From assembly GCA_030704615.1 (NCBI GenBank), contig CM060731.1, positions 70,164,756 to 70,228,755 of the forward strand: a DNA stretch of 64,000 nucleotides. Reading direction: 5' to 3'. The translations under genes were made by a program, and so were the position numbers. Positions within the stretch are counted from its first letter, which is position 1. Each line of letters starts with the position of its first letter. Below are positions 44,387 to 54,410 of this stretch, piece after piece. Source of the DNA: Takakia lepidozioides. Lineage: Eukaryota; Streptophyta; Takakiopsida; Takakiales; Takakiaceae. The notes under the pieces are model-generated. The model saw nothing but the letters and a program-made list of their open reading frames with translations, had not been told where the DNA came from and did not search any database.

Positions 44387-44686
44387 TACTGATTTAGTAC
44401 GTAGTAAGAGGGGGGGGGTTCCCTTATATAGCCTCTCAGGACGGTGGGACCCTTCTAGAAGCACGCCGACCCTAGAGCCTTCTAGAAGGCCCTGGACACA
44501 TGTCAACCCTATAGGACTCCATATTCTAAATTAGCCAATTCCTCCATTCTTTTTTTGGACCCCCTCGTCTCATTCCTTAATACACGTGGCCTTCCTATAT
44601 AGGCGCCCCACTCTAATTCCTGGGCCACAGTAATTCCTGGACCACTCTAGAATCAGGGCCCGAATAAAACTGCTCTACATATTATT
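44387..44686. mobile_element. 300-bp insert with TATA and heat-shock-element-like boxes
   Basis: An unrelated segment that interrupts the hairpin array. Both borders carry TCGCACCTATTTA, which could be a target duplication or simply the array's own period. Inside are CCCTTATATAGCC, two CCTTCTAGAAG palindromes of the TTCnnGAA (heat-shock element) type at about 44450 and 44478, and a second CCTATATAGG at about 44595. No reading frame is seen. Confidence 0.45.
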
Positions 44687-45675
44687 CGCACCTATTTAAC
44701 AAAAAGAAAAATGGTCCGACCACCCCCCTGCTGGTGGTCGCAGCTATTTAAAAATAGAAAATTCTGCGACCACCCCCTTGCTGGTGGTCGCCCCTAAAAA
44801 AAAATGGTGCGACCACCCCCCTGCTGGTGGTCGCATATATATATATGTGAGCACCCCCCTACGAAGACCCCCCTGCTGGTGGTCGCACCTTAAAAAAAAT
44901 GGTGCGACCACCCCCCTACAGGTGGTCGCAGATTTTTTTTTGGGAAACACCTGGGATCAAGAGCTCACAAATCAGGCCCCTTAGTAGTGAGAGGAGAAAA
45001 TAACCTCTTTCATTTATGCGCCATGAGGCGTAGGAATGGGGCACCACCCACGAACCATACCACACCCATCAAGTAGCAAGATTTGACCCCAGAATCGTTC
45101 GGGTCGCACTCAGTGCACTTAACCAACTGAGCTACTGACTGATGATAGATATTAAAAAATCAGAAAATTATGCGACCACCCCCCTACGACCACCCCCCGG
45201 CTGGTGGTCGCATCTATTAAATAAAAGGAAAATAGTGCGACCACCAGCAGGTGGTGGTCGCACCTATTTTTTTTAAACAAAATTTCTGCGACCACCCCCC
45301 TGCTGGTGGTCGCGCCTATTAAAAAAAAAGAAAAATTATGCGACCACCCCCTTGTGGTGGTCGCGCCTATTAAAAAAAAGAAAAATTATGCAACCACCCC
45401 CCTGCTGGTGGTCGCACATATTAAAAAAAATAAAAATTCAGTGACCACCCCCGTCGCACCCATTAAAAATAAAAATAAAAAATTCTGCGACCACCCCCCT
45501 GCTGGTGGTCGCACCTATTAAAAGAAATAAAAAATTCTGCGACCACCCCCCTGCTGGTGGTCGCACCTATGAAAAGAAATAAAAATTCTGCGACCACCCC
45601 CCTGCTGGTGGTCGCACCTAATAAAGAAAAGAAAAAATAATGCGACCACCCCCTGCTGGCGGTCGCAGCTATTAC
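44687..45675. repeat. Hairpin-repeat array C, GCGACCACC family, about 15 units
   Basis: The largest array. The consensus unit is GCGACCACC-CCCCTGCT-GGTGGTCGC followed by ACCTATTAAAAAAAG-type linkers. Several units are identical over the whole hairpin (for example near 45487, 45538 and 45589). It is interrupted at about 44945-45160 by a SINE. Confidence 0.92.
45000..45145 (-). repeat. tRNA-derived SINE inside hairpin array C
   Basis: The minus strand carries a near-perfect A-box TAGCTCAGTTGGTT (45121-45134) and a B-box-like GGGGTCAAATC (45080-45090), with the 5' lead CAGTCAG. The body continues to about 45000 with non-tRNA sequence. It is a SINE, not a tRNA gene: there is no pairing acceptor stem. 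Confidence 0.65.
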
Positions 45676-45724
45676 TAGCGTGCGTAGTCATGATGACAGC
45701 GCGCGTCCCGAGTGTGGAGGGGGG

Positions 45725-45733
45725 CTTATAAGG
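45725..45733 (+). promoter_or_regulatory. TATA-like box downstream of array C
   Basis: CTTATAAGG in the context GGGGGGCTTATAAGGCCTTC, followed by a pyrimidine-rich CTCTCCCTCACTTTTCTCC leader. This resembles the TATA/leader arrangement at 47170 and would serve the small frame at 46068. Confidence 0.5.
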
Positions 45734-46067
45734 CCTTCGAGGCCATTCTCTCCCTCACTTTTCTCCACACCAAGACTTGGTCATTGAGTCCGAGTGGAGA
45801 GCGGTGCTATTGGTTGGGTGGGGGGTATTTTGGGCCGTTGGTTTCTACGAAATCGATGCTGAGTACCTCCCGGGAAGCCCTCCTCTGGCACCCACTTTTT
45901 TTCATTGCACATTGTGTCATATCATTTAGAACTGCGGAGGGAGTGACACGTGCCTCTAGTACTTGGGGACGATTCAGTAGGGAGTAGGATTAAGTACGAT
46001 TAAGGAGGGTTGGGAGAGCATTTTTCTTAGCAAACACCTATCGAGTAGGGGTAAGCCAGAGCCATAA

Positions 46068-46331
46068 ATGGCGGAGGAAGAAGACAGAGGAGGTCATCCC
46101 AGGGATGACGATAATAAACCTGGACCTCCAAAAAAAAAACCGAAGGGGGCCAGGTGCGAACTTCGTTGGGACATATACAATGACCCCAACATTCTTGTGG
46201 AACCAGGTTGGGAAGTTTGGAGGTTAGGGCAGCGGTGGTCGCTTGGTGACTGTAGGAAATTTGTGGACTGGTGTCACATAAATCGTTTGTGCCCTAGAGA
46301 TAGACATGATCCACAAACCAAACAAAGCTAG
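46068..46331 (+). CDS. Unrecognised 87-aa ORF behind a hairpin array
   Basis: Starts at ATG 46068. The first third is strongly charged (MAEEEDRGGHPRDDDNKPGP, then PKKKPKGAR, a possible nuclear localisation signal). The rest is Trp-rich and looks globular (RCELRWDIYNDPNILVEPGW, EVWRLGQRWSLGDCRKFVDW, then CHINRLCP). The frame stops 20 bases before the older kinase-element sequence begins at 46354, so it is probably truncated by a rearrangement. I do not recognise the fold. It could be the 5' end of a fourth kind of gene carried by these elements. Confidence 0.4.
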   Translation: MAEEEDRGGHPRDDDNKPGPPKKKPKGARCELRWDIYNDPNILVEPGWEVWRLGQRWSLGDCRKFVDWCHINRLCPRDRHDPQTKQS

Positions 46332-46353
46332 CTTGCATTCCTGCGCCAACCCG

Positions 46354-46573
46354 CCTTCTCAAAGACGTGTAAGAGGGCATGTTAAAGACACTTGCAAAGT
46401 TTCGGAGCAATAAAATATGAAGTTTCCGTTCACCCTTTCATCCAATTTTGAATTGAACTGGAATTTTACCTAAATAAAATGATTTAGAGGGCATAGGATT
46501 GTGGGGCGCAATGGTGTGGGGCGCATTATTTTGTTTTTGGCTTGGTTTTGTTCTGTGAGTTGAACCCTCACAC
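46354..46573 (-). mobile_element. Left part of the older kinase-bearing element, split by the 9.5-kb insertion
   Basis: 46354-46502 is the inverted counterpart of 49670-49820 (same order of GCAAGTGTCTT, GGAGCAATAAAATAT, CCAGTTCAATTCAAAATTGG and CTCTAAAT words). The rest of this copy lies at 56074-57610. Between 46503 and 46573 is a short extra segment (GTGGGGCGCAATGGTGTGG...), with an ATTG on each outer side. This hints at a small earlier insertion into which the big element then jumped. Confidence 0.85.
46566..46573. repeat. 8-bp target-site duplication, left
   Basis: CCTCACAC directly before the element end at 46574; the identical octamer lies at 56066-56073 directly after the other end. 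Eight bases is the standard duplication length of hAT elements. Confidence 0.85.
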
Positions 46574-46670
46574 CTTAGTTGCAAATTTGGACGTGACGTG
46601 GCGTTGACGCGTCAGCGTCATGTCCGACGTCAGCGACGGACGTGCGTAACGTCACGTCCTAAACGGACAT
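46574..46670. promoter_or_regulatory. Left terminal segment with ACGTCA/GACGT boxes
   Basis: Outer repeat CTTAGTTGCA followed by GGACGTGACGTGGCGTTGAC, GCGTCAGCGTCATGTCCGAC and GTAACGTCACGTCC: at least six ACGT or TGACG-type cores in about 80 bases. The other hAT ends at 40071-40135 and 55995-56052 have the same composition. In hAT elements such subterminal motifs are transposase-binding sites; that role here is inference. Confidence 0.6.
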
Positions 46671-46814
46671 TACTGTACATAAATATGTTTTTTTTTTTAC
46701 TTTACTATTGATTATGTACTATGAGAACCGACGTGGCAACCGATGTGGCCTCATTACGTGGACTTCATTATTTATCTGTAAAATTCATATATTATGATTT
46801 ATATTGTCAAATCA

Positions 46815-47095
46815 TGCGACCGTCAGCAACGGTTGACGGACAATTTTTTTTTTTGTAAAATAGGTGCGACCACCAGAAGGGGGTGGTCGCACATTTATTC
46901 TTATTTTTTAAATGGGTGCGACCACCAGCATGGGATGGTCGCACATTTTTAATTATTTTTTAAATGGATGCGACCACCAGCCGGTGGTGGTCGCAGACTT
47001 TTTCTTTTTTGTTATTAGGTGCGACCGCTTACGGGGGGTCGCAATACTTTTTTTGTTTTGTTATTAGCTGCGACCACCCATAGATGCGACCGCTA
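46815..47095. repeat. Hairpin-repeat array D, GCGACCACC family, about 5-6 units
   Basis: Units such as GGTGCGACCACCAGAAGGGG facing GTGGTCGCAC, and GCGACCACCAGCCGGTGGTG facing GTCGCAG, with T-rich linkers. The polarity is that of array A, as expected for a left end. Confidence 0.85.
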
Positions 47096-47169
47096 CCTGG
47101 ACACGTGGCGAGGCGTGAATGGGCAGCAGAAGCGGTCGCGCGCCGCTCAAGGCAGGCCTCTCCAGGCAG

Positions 47170-47177
47170 TATATAAG
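47170..47177 (+). promoter_or_regulatory. TATA box of the kinase-like gene
   Basis: TATATAAG in CAGGCAGTATATAAGGGCCT, 290 bases before the ATG at 47467, between array D and the gene. The following leader is pyrimidine-rich. Confidence 0.65.
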
Positions 47178-47466
47178 GGCCTACCCCTCATTCCCAACCC
47201 ACTTTTTTCCCTTTCTGTGAGTGCGGTTCTGGGGCTTCTTAGAGTTTCAACTTCGGTGGCCAGGACTAAGCCGTGGGGGGGAGAAAGTGGATTTGTGTGG
47301 GGGAGGAGTTTTTGCATTTTTCTCCTGGGACTGCGGGAGACAATTTGATTTGGGTACTATACCAATAGAGGGTGAGGAAATTGGTCTGTTAGTATATAAG
47401 GTTATCAATCGTTTGGGTTTAGTTTTCCGTTACGAAGCTGCGTCTATTCCGCAGAGTACTTTCATC

Positions 47467-48892
47467 ATGTTCGGAAACATTGCTTCGAATGCAGTGTCAG
47501 GGGGTTCCTCGGGAAGTGGGCGTAAAGGTAGGAAGCGTAAACACGCACATGAATGGGATAGTCAGATCAACAAAAAAGACTATCCAAGCGCAGAGGCCTC
47601 GAAGGTGGTAAAGCAAGTATGCTGGATTATTTGAAGGACAATGACATAATGCGTTTGAATCTTTTGTATGTCCGACATGGGAATGAGGGGTTCTTTAGAT
47701 TCCAGCACTATATGGAGATGAGAATGAGGGAGGCTTTGGCCGGGGATGAATGGGAGGAGGATAGGGCGAAGTTCCAGTTCACGAAATGGATGGAGGACCG
47801 GGCCCATGATGTCACATGGAATCTGAGGCAAACCATGAGCAAGTTTGTTACGAGAATACTTGTAGCTGAAGGTCGCATGCCAACTTCGGAGGAGGAGTTG
47901 TTTATGCTTGTGGATTGGTGGTTTGACATGGCAAAGGCCCACGCCAAATGACGTATGAAACCACTCCCATGGAAGGCAGGGTCCTCGTCCGCGGATGCGG
48001 CATTGAACGTGAGATACATATCCATAAACGCACATGTATAACGACTCAACGCGCCCAAACATGGAGGGTATGGTACAATTTGGAGGGTTAGAATTGTTGG
48101 GGATCAATTCATTCCTCCATCATGGGAGCTAGCAGGGAAAACGCCCAGGGAAACAAATGTTGAGCTTGTCAAAGTCCAACATAACAATGAGGCGTTGGCT
48201 GTAAAATTCCATCAGTTCGGCATCATAAAGTATTTTGCGTTGCATCCATGTCGAAATGAGGGTTATACACATTGGTAGAATGGGGAGGGACCATACGATC
48301 ATGGTTGAGTATTGACAGGAAATGGAGGAAAAATCGGAATAACATGGAGTTAATGTAACGACGGGGGACGGAGCAGGAAATGCAAGAGGTCAACCGACTG
48401 GTTCGATTCCGACAGAATCGCACCCAATGGGCATGGACGCTTTTGCACATCATGCTGTACATCGGGATATGCGATTGGGGGATGGCCTCCACGACGGATG
48501 ACCCAAAAACCACGTTGTACATTTTCGAGAGCAGAGATAAGATGATAAAGACTCTCGCACATAGATGGTGGATTGCACCTGAAATTGCAATTATTCATAA
48601 TGTAGCCAACAACCAGTCAGATGGCATACCTCGTAGGCCCCCTCTAACCGTGTCATCAGATACCTTTGCAATTGGGAAGATAGCCCACGCAATAAATGGG
48701 GGTAACACGTTCGATGCAAGCCTGTTCAACGATATGTCTACTGGAACCTGATTTGCTTCGGCTCTAAGAAACTTGTGTGTAAACACAGTAGAGTTGCGGT
48801 ACAAACTAAAAAATGTTGTGAAACGTTTCATGACGGGGCTATTCAATTGGCCTGAGCCCAAAAATTGCTGGATGATGGATATAAACTTGTAG
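47467..48892 (+). pseudogene. Protein-kinase-like gene carried by the hAT-type element (damaged)
   Basis: From ATG 47467 comes a basic head (RKGRKRKHAHEW), a frameshift near 47600, then MLDYLKDNDIMRLNLLYVRH and a helical segment to 47951. A further frame reads HGGYGTIWRVRIVGDQF at 48060, the glycine loop, and NNEALAVKFHQFG with the beta-3 lysine (AAA 48204-48206). The C-lobe gives YIGICDWGMA (DWG in place of DFG, 48473), RWWIAPEIAI (APE, 48575-48583), SSDTFAIGKIAHAI (helix F aspartate) and, past an in-frame TGA at 48729, FASALRNLCVNTVELRYKL ending at TAG 48892. About 70 bases with the catalytic HxD...N loop are deleted between HIML and YIG; the older copy at 57.3 kb keeps them. The motif order is that of a protein kinase; the substrate is unknown. 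Confidence 0.8.
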
Positions 48893-51800
48893 ACCTCTGA
48901 CTGTACATCATGTTTGAATAAATGTTGTTTTCAATTGTGTTTGTCTCGTACCATAATGTTTTAATGGTTTATTACTTGGCCATGGCACCTGGGTCCATCA
49001 TATGGGATAATCAAGTACCACACCCACGAATCTTGAAGAGTGACAGTGTACACCGAGTCAATGGGTGAACCAATCATTTCCCTGCCAAATGATTTTAGAT
49101 TGATTTGAAACTTTGGGAGTGTCTTGTACATGCTCTCTTTAAATTACCGGACAAGTATGAGGTCAATCTAAAATGGTTCTAAGGGTGAACCAATAGTTCC
49201 TCTATTAAATGATTCATGATTGAAAATTGGTTGAAAGGTTTAACGAGTCGTTCGGGGGGCAAATGATTTTTTCTTCACTTGCAACTTTGTGTATGTGATT
49301 TGTACGTACTTAAGCACATATGGACCAAAGTTGAATTTCAACAAAGTTGTTTGAATGGGTTATTCAAATTCATAACGGAGGTATGTGTCGTATAGACGAG
49401 AAACAACCTTTCGCCTGCACATGAATTGTTTTTAATTCCATTCTGAAGTCATATGCTTGATAACAACATGAAGAGTTGCATGCAAAATATCACCATGAAC
49501 AGAAATCGTCTGCATCCAAAACACATTTTATTCCCTCATTTGTACTCGAAGGGTGAAGTTATCTTCAACTTCATGCACTCTTCATAGAGAGTTCTGCAAT
49601 AGTGAGCATAGAGCAAATGATAAACGTTTTTTTCAAACATTTTTCTTTGGTACATTTTTTGGCAATCCTATGCCCTCTAAATTATTTTATTTAGTAAAAA
49701 TCCAGTTCAATTCAAAATTGGATGAAATGATGAATGGAAACTTCCCCGATGAAATGATATTTTATTGCTCCGAAACTTTGCAAGTGTCTTCTACATGCCC
49801 TCTTACACGTCTTTGAGAAGTATGACATCAATCTAAAATGGTTTAAAGGGTGAACCAATCGCCCCCCTAACCAAATAATTTTAAATTGATTTGAAACTTT
49901 GCAAGTGTCTTGTACATGCCCTCTTACAGGTCTTTCACAAGTTTCAAGTCAATCTAAAATGGTTGAAAGGGTGAATCAATCATGAACATCTCAAATGATT
50001 TTTGAGTGCTTTAAAGCTTTGCAAGTGTCTTTCACATGCCATTTTAAAGGTATCGGACAAGTATGAGGTCAGTAAAATATGGTTGAAAGGGTGAACCAAT
50101 TTGATTTTACATTGCTTTGAAGCTTTGCAAGTTTCAGCCACATGCCCTCTTACAAGTACCAGACAAGTATGACGTGAATAAAAAATGGATGAAAGGGTGA
50201 ACCAATCATTCCGCTAACAAATGATTTTTTATATTGTTTTGGATGTCATTGCTTTGGCTATGGGTGAACCAATCATTCCCCTGCCAAATGATTTTGGATT
50301 GATTTAAAACTTTGCGAGTGTCTTGTAGATGCCCTCTTAAAGTTACTGGACAAGTATGATGTCAATGTAAAATGGTTCAAAGGTTGAATCAACAGTTCCC
50401 CTATTGGATGATTCATGATTAATCGTTAACGATTGATCTCATATTACACTGGGACCTATCAGAGGGTACATTGAACACATTGGCCAAGTTTCAAAGCGAA
50501 CGAAAATCATTTGGATGGGCAACCATCCGTTGGCCCATTGAACAAATTTCGATTGATCTCATATTACTTTGGGGCCTCTTCCATGGTACATTGAACATAC
50601 TGGCCAAGTCTCAAAGCGAACCAAAATCATTTCGATGGCCATCCATCCGTTGAGCCATCGAATGAATTTCGATTGATCTGATATTAGTCCGGGTCTTGTG
50701 AGAAGGTGTCTCAAACATACTGATATTAGTCCAGGTCCTGTGAGAGGATGTGAGGAGGGTGTCTCGAACATACTGGCAAAGTTTGGAAGCAAACAAAAAT
50801 GATTTGGATGGGTAATCATCCGTTTACCCATTGAATGTATTCTGTTGGATCTGCTATTACCTTGGGACCTGTTGGACTGCGTTACGCGTGCTCAGGGTTT
50901 TTTTTTTCATTCCATTTTTTAATGGGGCGTGTAATGACTCCATATGCAACGTGCGTGCCAAATTTGGGAGCGATCAAAATTCATTTGGACCCAAAACCAC
51001 AGTTTCTTGCCCGTTTTGCAGTCCAAACTTGATTTTTGCTCTACTTCATGCACTCTTCATAGAGAGTTTTGCAATAGTGAGCGAAGAGAACACTTTTTTT
51101 TTTGGGGCATTTTTTATTGGTCCAAATTTTGGCGGGGGAGTAGCAGTGGGATGCTTGGAGCCGCAGAACAAAATTGAGCAAAAATAAAAATCGATACGTG
51201 CCAGAAACCCCCAATGAAAGGCAGTGCAAGGCTTAAAATTAATTTAAATTCAATTACATTCTGGAATGGCTTGGCGTCGATGGGGAGGCAAATGATTTAT
51301 TCGTCTATTCATTTATTTGTGATTAATCGTTAATGGTGAAAAGGATAAACCAAAGGTTCCTTGATAAAAAAAAATTTGAATGATTTGAAATTTTGCCAGT
51401 ATGTTCTACATGCCCTCTTACATGGACCAGACAAGTATAAGATCAATAAAAAATGGTTCACATGATGAACCAACGGTTACTTGATGTGCCAATTTCGGAA
51501 TGCTTTCAAACTTTGTCATTGCATTGTACATGCCCTCTTAAAGGTACCGGACAAGTATGAGTTCGATTTAAAATATTGCAATGGGTGAACCAATGGTATC
51601 TTCATTCAGCAATTTTTGAATGTTTTGAAACTTTGCCAGTATTGTACATGTCGTCAAACAAGTACTGAACAAATATGAGGTCATTCAAAAATGGTTCAAA
51701 GGATGAACCTCGTATTTCCAAAAATTACGTAGACTATACAGTGGGTTGCACATTTAAGTTTTCGCAACGTAAGACCTTTGGCCTACTCCCTACGTTTCTA
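48893..51800. repeat. Non-coding tandem repeats (~115-120 bp) between two convergent genes
   Basis: At least nine diverged units of a block that runs GATTTGAAACTTTGCAAGTG, TCTTGTACATGCCCTCTTA, a GGACAAGTATGA-G/T-GTCAAT stretch, AAAATGGTT-x-AAAGGGTGAA and CCAATC. Unit starts lie near 49111, 49780, 49890, 50010, 50112, 50294, 51380, 51497 and 51617. A second repeat of about 118 bp (TTTCGATTGATCTCATATTA...GGGCAACCATCCGTTGGCCCA) occurs three to four times at 50430-50830. Neither has a sustained reading frame. The region separates the 3' ends of the kinase-like and RING-like genes. Confidence 0.75.
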
Positions 51801-51843
51801 GCCTTTCTAGTCATCTTCATCTAGATTAATTACTTCGTTGTCG

Positions 51844-54064
51844 TCATCTCCAGATGTTGATGAAGATGCTCCGAGTGTAAAAGACGCCAGTACGGAGAGC
51901 TCGAGCCTGGGCTCGAGTGGTCAAAGAAGGACCCAGTGTTGTGTGGTCCACCCTTGCCATCTTGCGTAGCGTTCTAGGCAAGTGCTGGTCCTCTTCCACA
52001 TTTGCCAGAGCCGGGTTTGTCGCTCTTGCTACGGCTTCATGCAATTTTTCAATTAAATCCGATATGTTTGGAAGTGGCAATAACACCTCTGGAATAGGGG
52101 CAACTTGGTCACGCCATGTGTTTTGCCAATATTTTACAACACTCGTGATGGCAGCCTTGAAATTGTCCAACACCTCCTACTGCTGGGGGTCTCTACGCAA
52201 CTCTGGAGGAAATGGCCCTTCATCCCAACGAGGCACCCAGTATCTCTCATTCATATCATCCCAATGGATGCTAGCGGCCTCCAACTCCCTCAGAAATAGG
52301 TCTCTCCCAATCGGTTCGCGATTGTATGGGTCGTTTTCCGCTGGCACCCACGGATCCTCAGGCAGTAGGAAGAATCTTTGTCTGGTACAGCTCCAATGCC
52401 CTTCCAAGTTCCGGCAAAAAAAACTCCCTTTGGACTGGGTCTCGTATGCCTCTAGCACGCACGATTATTTCCCAGTTGGATGTCACCCAAAAGGTCACCG
52501 GATCTTTAACCCTAGATAATATCATAGCATCCAAGGCGTGCATATCTCTTGGAGCATCCCATGTCATTGTCTCCTCCCAGTGCTGACAATTTAAAAAATC
52601 GTAAGGCGATACATCCAATGACATGTTGTACCGGTTGTACTCGTATCCCGTGGGCATATTGTCTTGCAACCCAAACAACTCGTAGAAACGTCGATGGATT
52701 GGTGCATGGCAGTCCGGCAATTGGCTGGCTCGCATGGCTGCCGATATGAGACATGTGGGGTGGAACAAATGGCCACATGAACCAAACATATAGCCTCCCT
52801 CCGGTCCGTAAGGGTTTAGGCATATTGTGCACACCGTACCATCTGTTATCCATGACGCTGGATTGCTCCATGGTATCCACGTTCGTTCATCCTCATGAAT
52901 ATCGGATGACATCCTCGGCCTGCTGTCCCACTCCTCATCTACCTTCAAATCCCAGTTTATGCTCTTATTGGTATCGAAAATTGTATGCACACAGTGCTCA
53001 AACGTGACATCCACATCACCCCATGTGGTGAATCTAGTATACTTCGACGTGAATACATCACGCACAGTGTCGTGCCTTTGCAAATTAGCAGAGATGTTAT
53101 CTACGCTTCGATTTGACAAACGTGCTGCAAGTTGGAGGGAGGACAACGCTTCCTCTATCCGTGTTTCCCGCGATGTTAGATGGTCCGCCCATGTTACCCA
53201 ATTCCGCCAATTCCCCTTCAACCATGGCCACGATCGGATTTGCATGTAGTAACGATATGCAACAGCCCTAGCTTGCTTACGTTCCCCCACAAGTTGCTCT
53301 AATTCCTATTCCTAGGCCAATGTAATTTGCACGGCTGAACATTTCTCAGTTTCCATTATGGGGTCCTTCTATTTTCTTGCCCTTTTCGCCGCAAGTTTTT
53401 TTTCCTTAAACCTCGCCGGGTCCAGATCAGGCGTTTGCACTTCATTCCCACGCCCGATTGAGTCAACCCTGTCGATGACGCGGTCAATGCCCCTTGGTGG
53501 TATATCCAAACGCGCCAATATGTCTTGCTCGTTGGTGTTTGGCCTCGGGTCCTGAAGCACACCGCGTACGCTGTCGAGAGTCCCCAACCTCATTCTTTCC
53601 AGCAACTTCGCTATTTGCCACTGTTGCAAATGAATAATGTCCTGCAGGTCCTTGATGTGCTGTTCATGTGCGGCCAACTGTTCCTCCAATGGAGAGCATA
53701 CCTCGTCCCCCTCCACCTCATACGTTGATGGCCCGGCTGCGGAGACCTGTTGTGGTATATAATCTGGAGGTTGATCCCCCTGCACCTCCCACACCACCAC
53801 TGCGTCTGCCTCTCCTCCTTCTTCCACCTCGTCGTTTCCAACCAACCGTATGATGTCATGCCCCTGACGTATATATAAGTCTGGGATATCAGAAAACATG
53901 TATAGTCTAGTACGTTGTCTCGCAGTGGCAGTTTGCCAATCCACTGGTCGCAATAAAATCAACTCTGTATACAACATGGCCGCAAATAAATACGGGACCT
54001 TATTGTTGACGAGCGGTTGACTCCACAATGTTGTATGTACAAGTCCAGCCCCTAAAATTGGCAA
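51844..54064 (-). pseudogene. RING-like gene carried by the hAT-type element (damaged)
   Basis: One former gene read from about 54064 down to 51844 in several frames. Part 1 (to 53369, 231 codons) has no ATG at its start, an acidic middle, a coiled coil (EEQLAAHEQHIKDLQDIIHL) and a basic end (FKEKKLAAKRARK). After two stops, part 2 (53290-52358) has a Trp-rich region and then the RING-like finger: C154, C157, C172, H174, H177, C180 and C194, in CTICLNPYG, SCGHLFHPTC and DCHAP. Proline stands where the eighth ligand should be. A frameshift leads to parts 3 (52458-52177) and 4 (52173-51844). RING fingers usually mark ubiquitin E3 ligases. The missing eighth ligand and the breaks make activity unlikely in this copy. 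Confidence 0.7.
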
Positions 54065-54109
54065 TTCGAGCCCCAGAATGGCAATTTCAGCCCCTGAAAT
54101 TGGCTATGG

Positions 54110-54410
54110 GTGAATCAATCATTCCCCTGCCAAATGATTTTGGATTGATTTGAAACTTTGCGAGTGTCTTGTACATGCCCTCTTAAAGTTACTGGACAAG
54201 TATGATGTCAATGTAAAATGGTTCAAAGGGTGAACCAAACAGTTCCCCTGTTGGATGATTCATGATTAATCGTTAACGATTGATCTCATATTACACTGGG
54301 ACCTATCAGAGGGTACATTGAAGACACTGGCCAAGTTTCAAAGTGAACGAAAATCATTGGGATGGGCAACCATCCGTTGGCCCATTGAACGAATTTCGAT
54401 TGATCTCATG
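54110..54410. repeat. Further units of the non-coding tandem repeats
   Basis: One unit of each repeat type, close in sequence to 50270-50560: AAACTTTGCGAGTGTCTTGT and GGGATGGGCAACCATCCG are both present. The segment lies between the start of the RING-like gene and the broken end of the transposase at 54411, so the transposase was cut off by a join to repeat DNA. Confidence 0.75.

Noticed and set aside
40331-45521. Open frames such as repeated Val-Val-Ala-Pro-Ile-Lys-Lys in hairpin arrays
   Set aside because: They arise from the hairpin period and occur on both strands at every array. Length follows the array, not a gene.
44687-45675. CRISPR-like appearance: identical palindromic repeats at regular spacing
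   Set aside because: The linkers are low-complexity A/T sequence that is itself repeated rather than unique spacers. There are no cas genes, and the surrounding genes and introns are plant nuclear.
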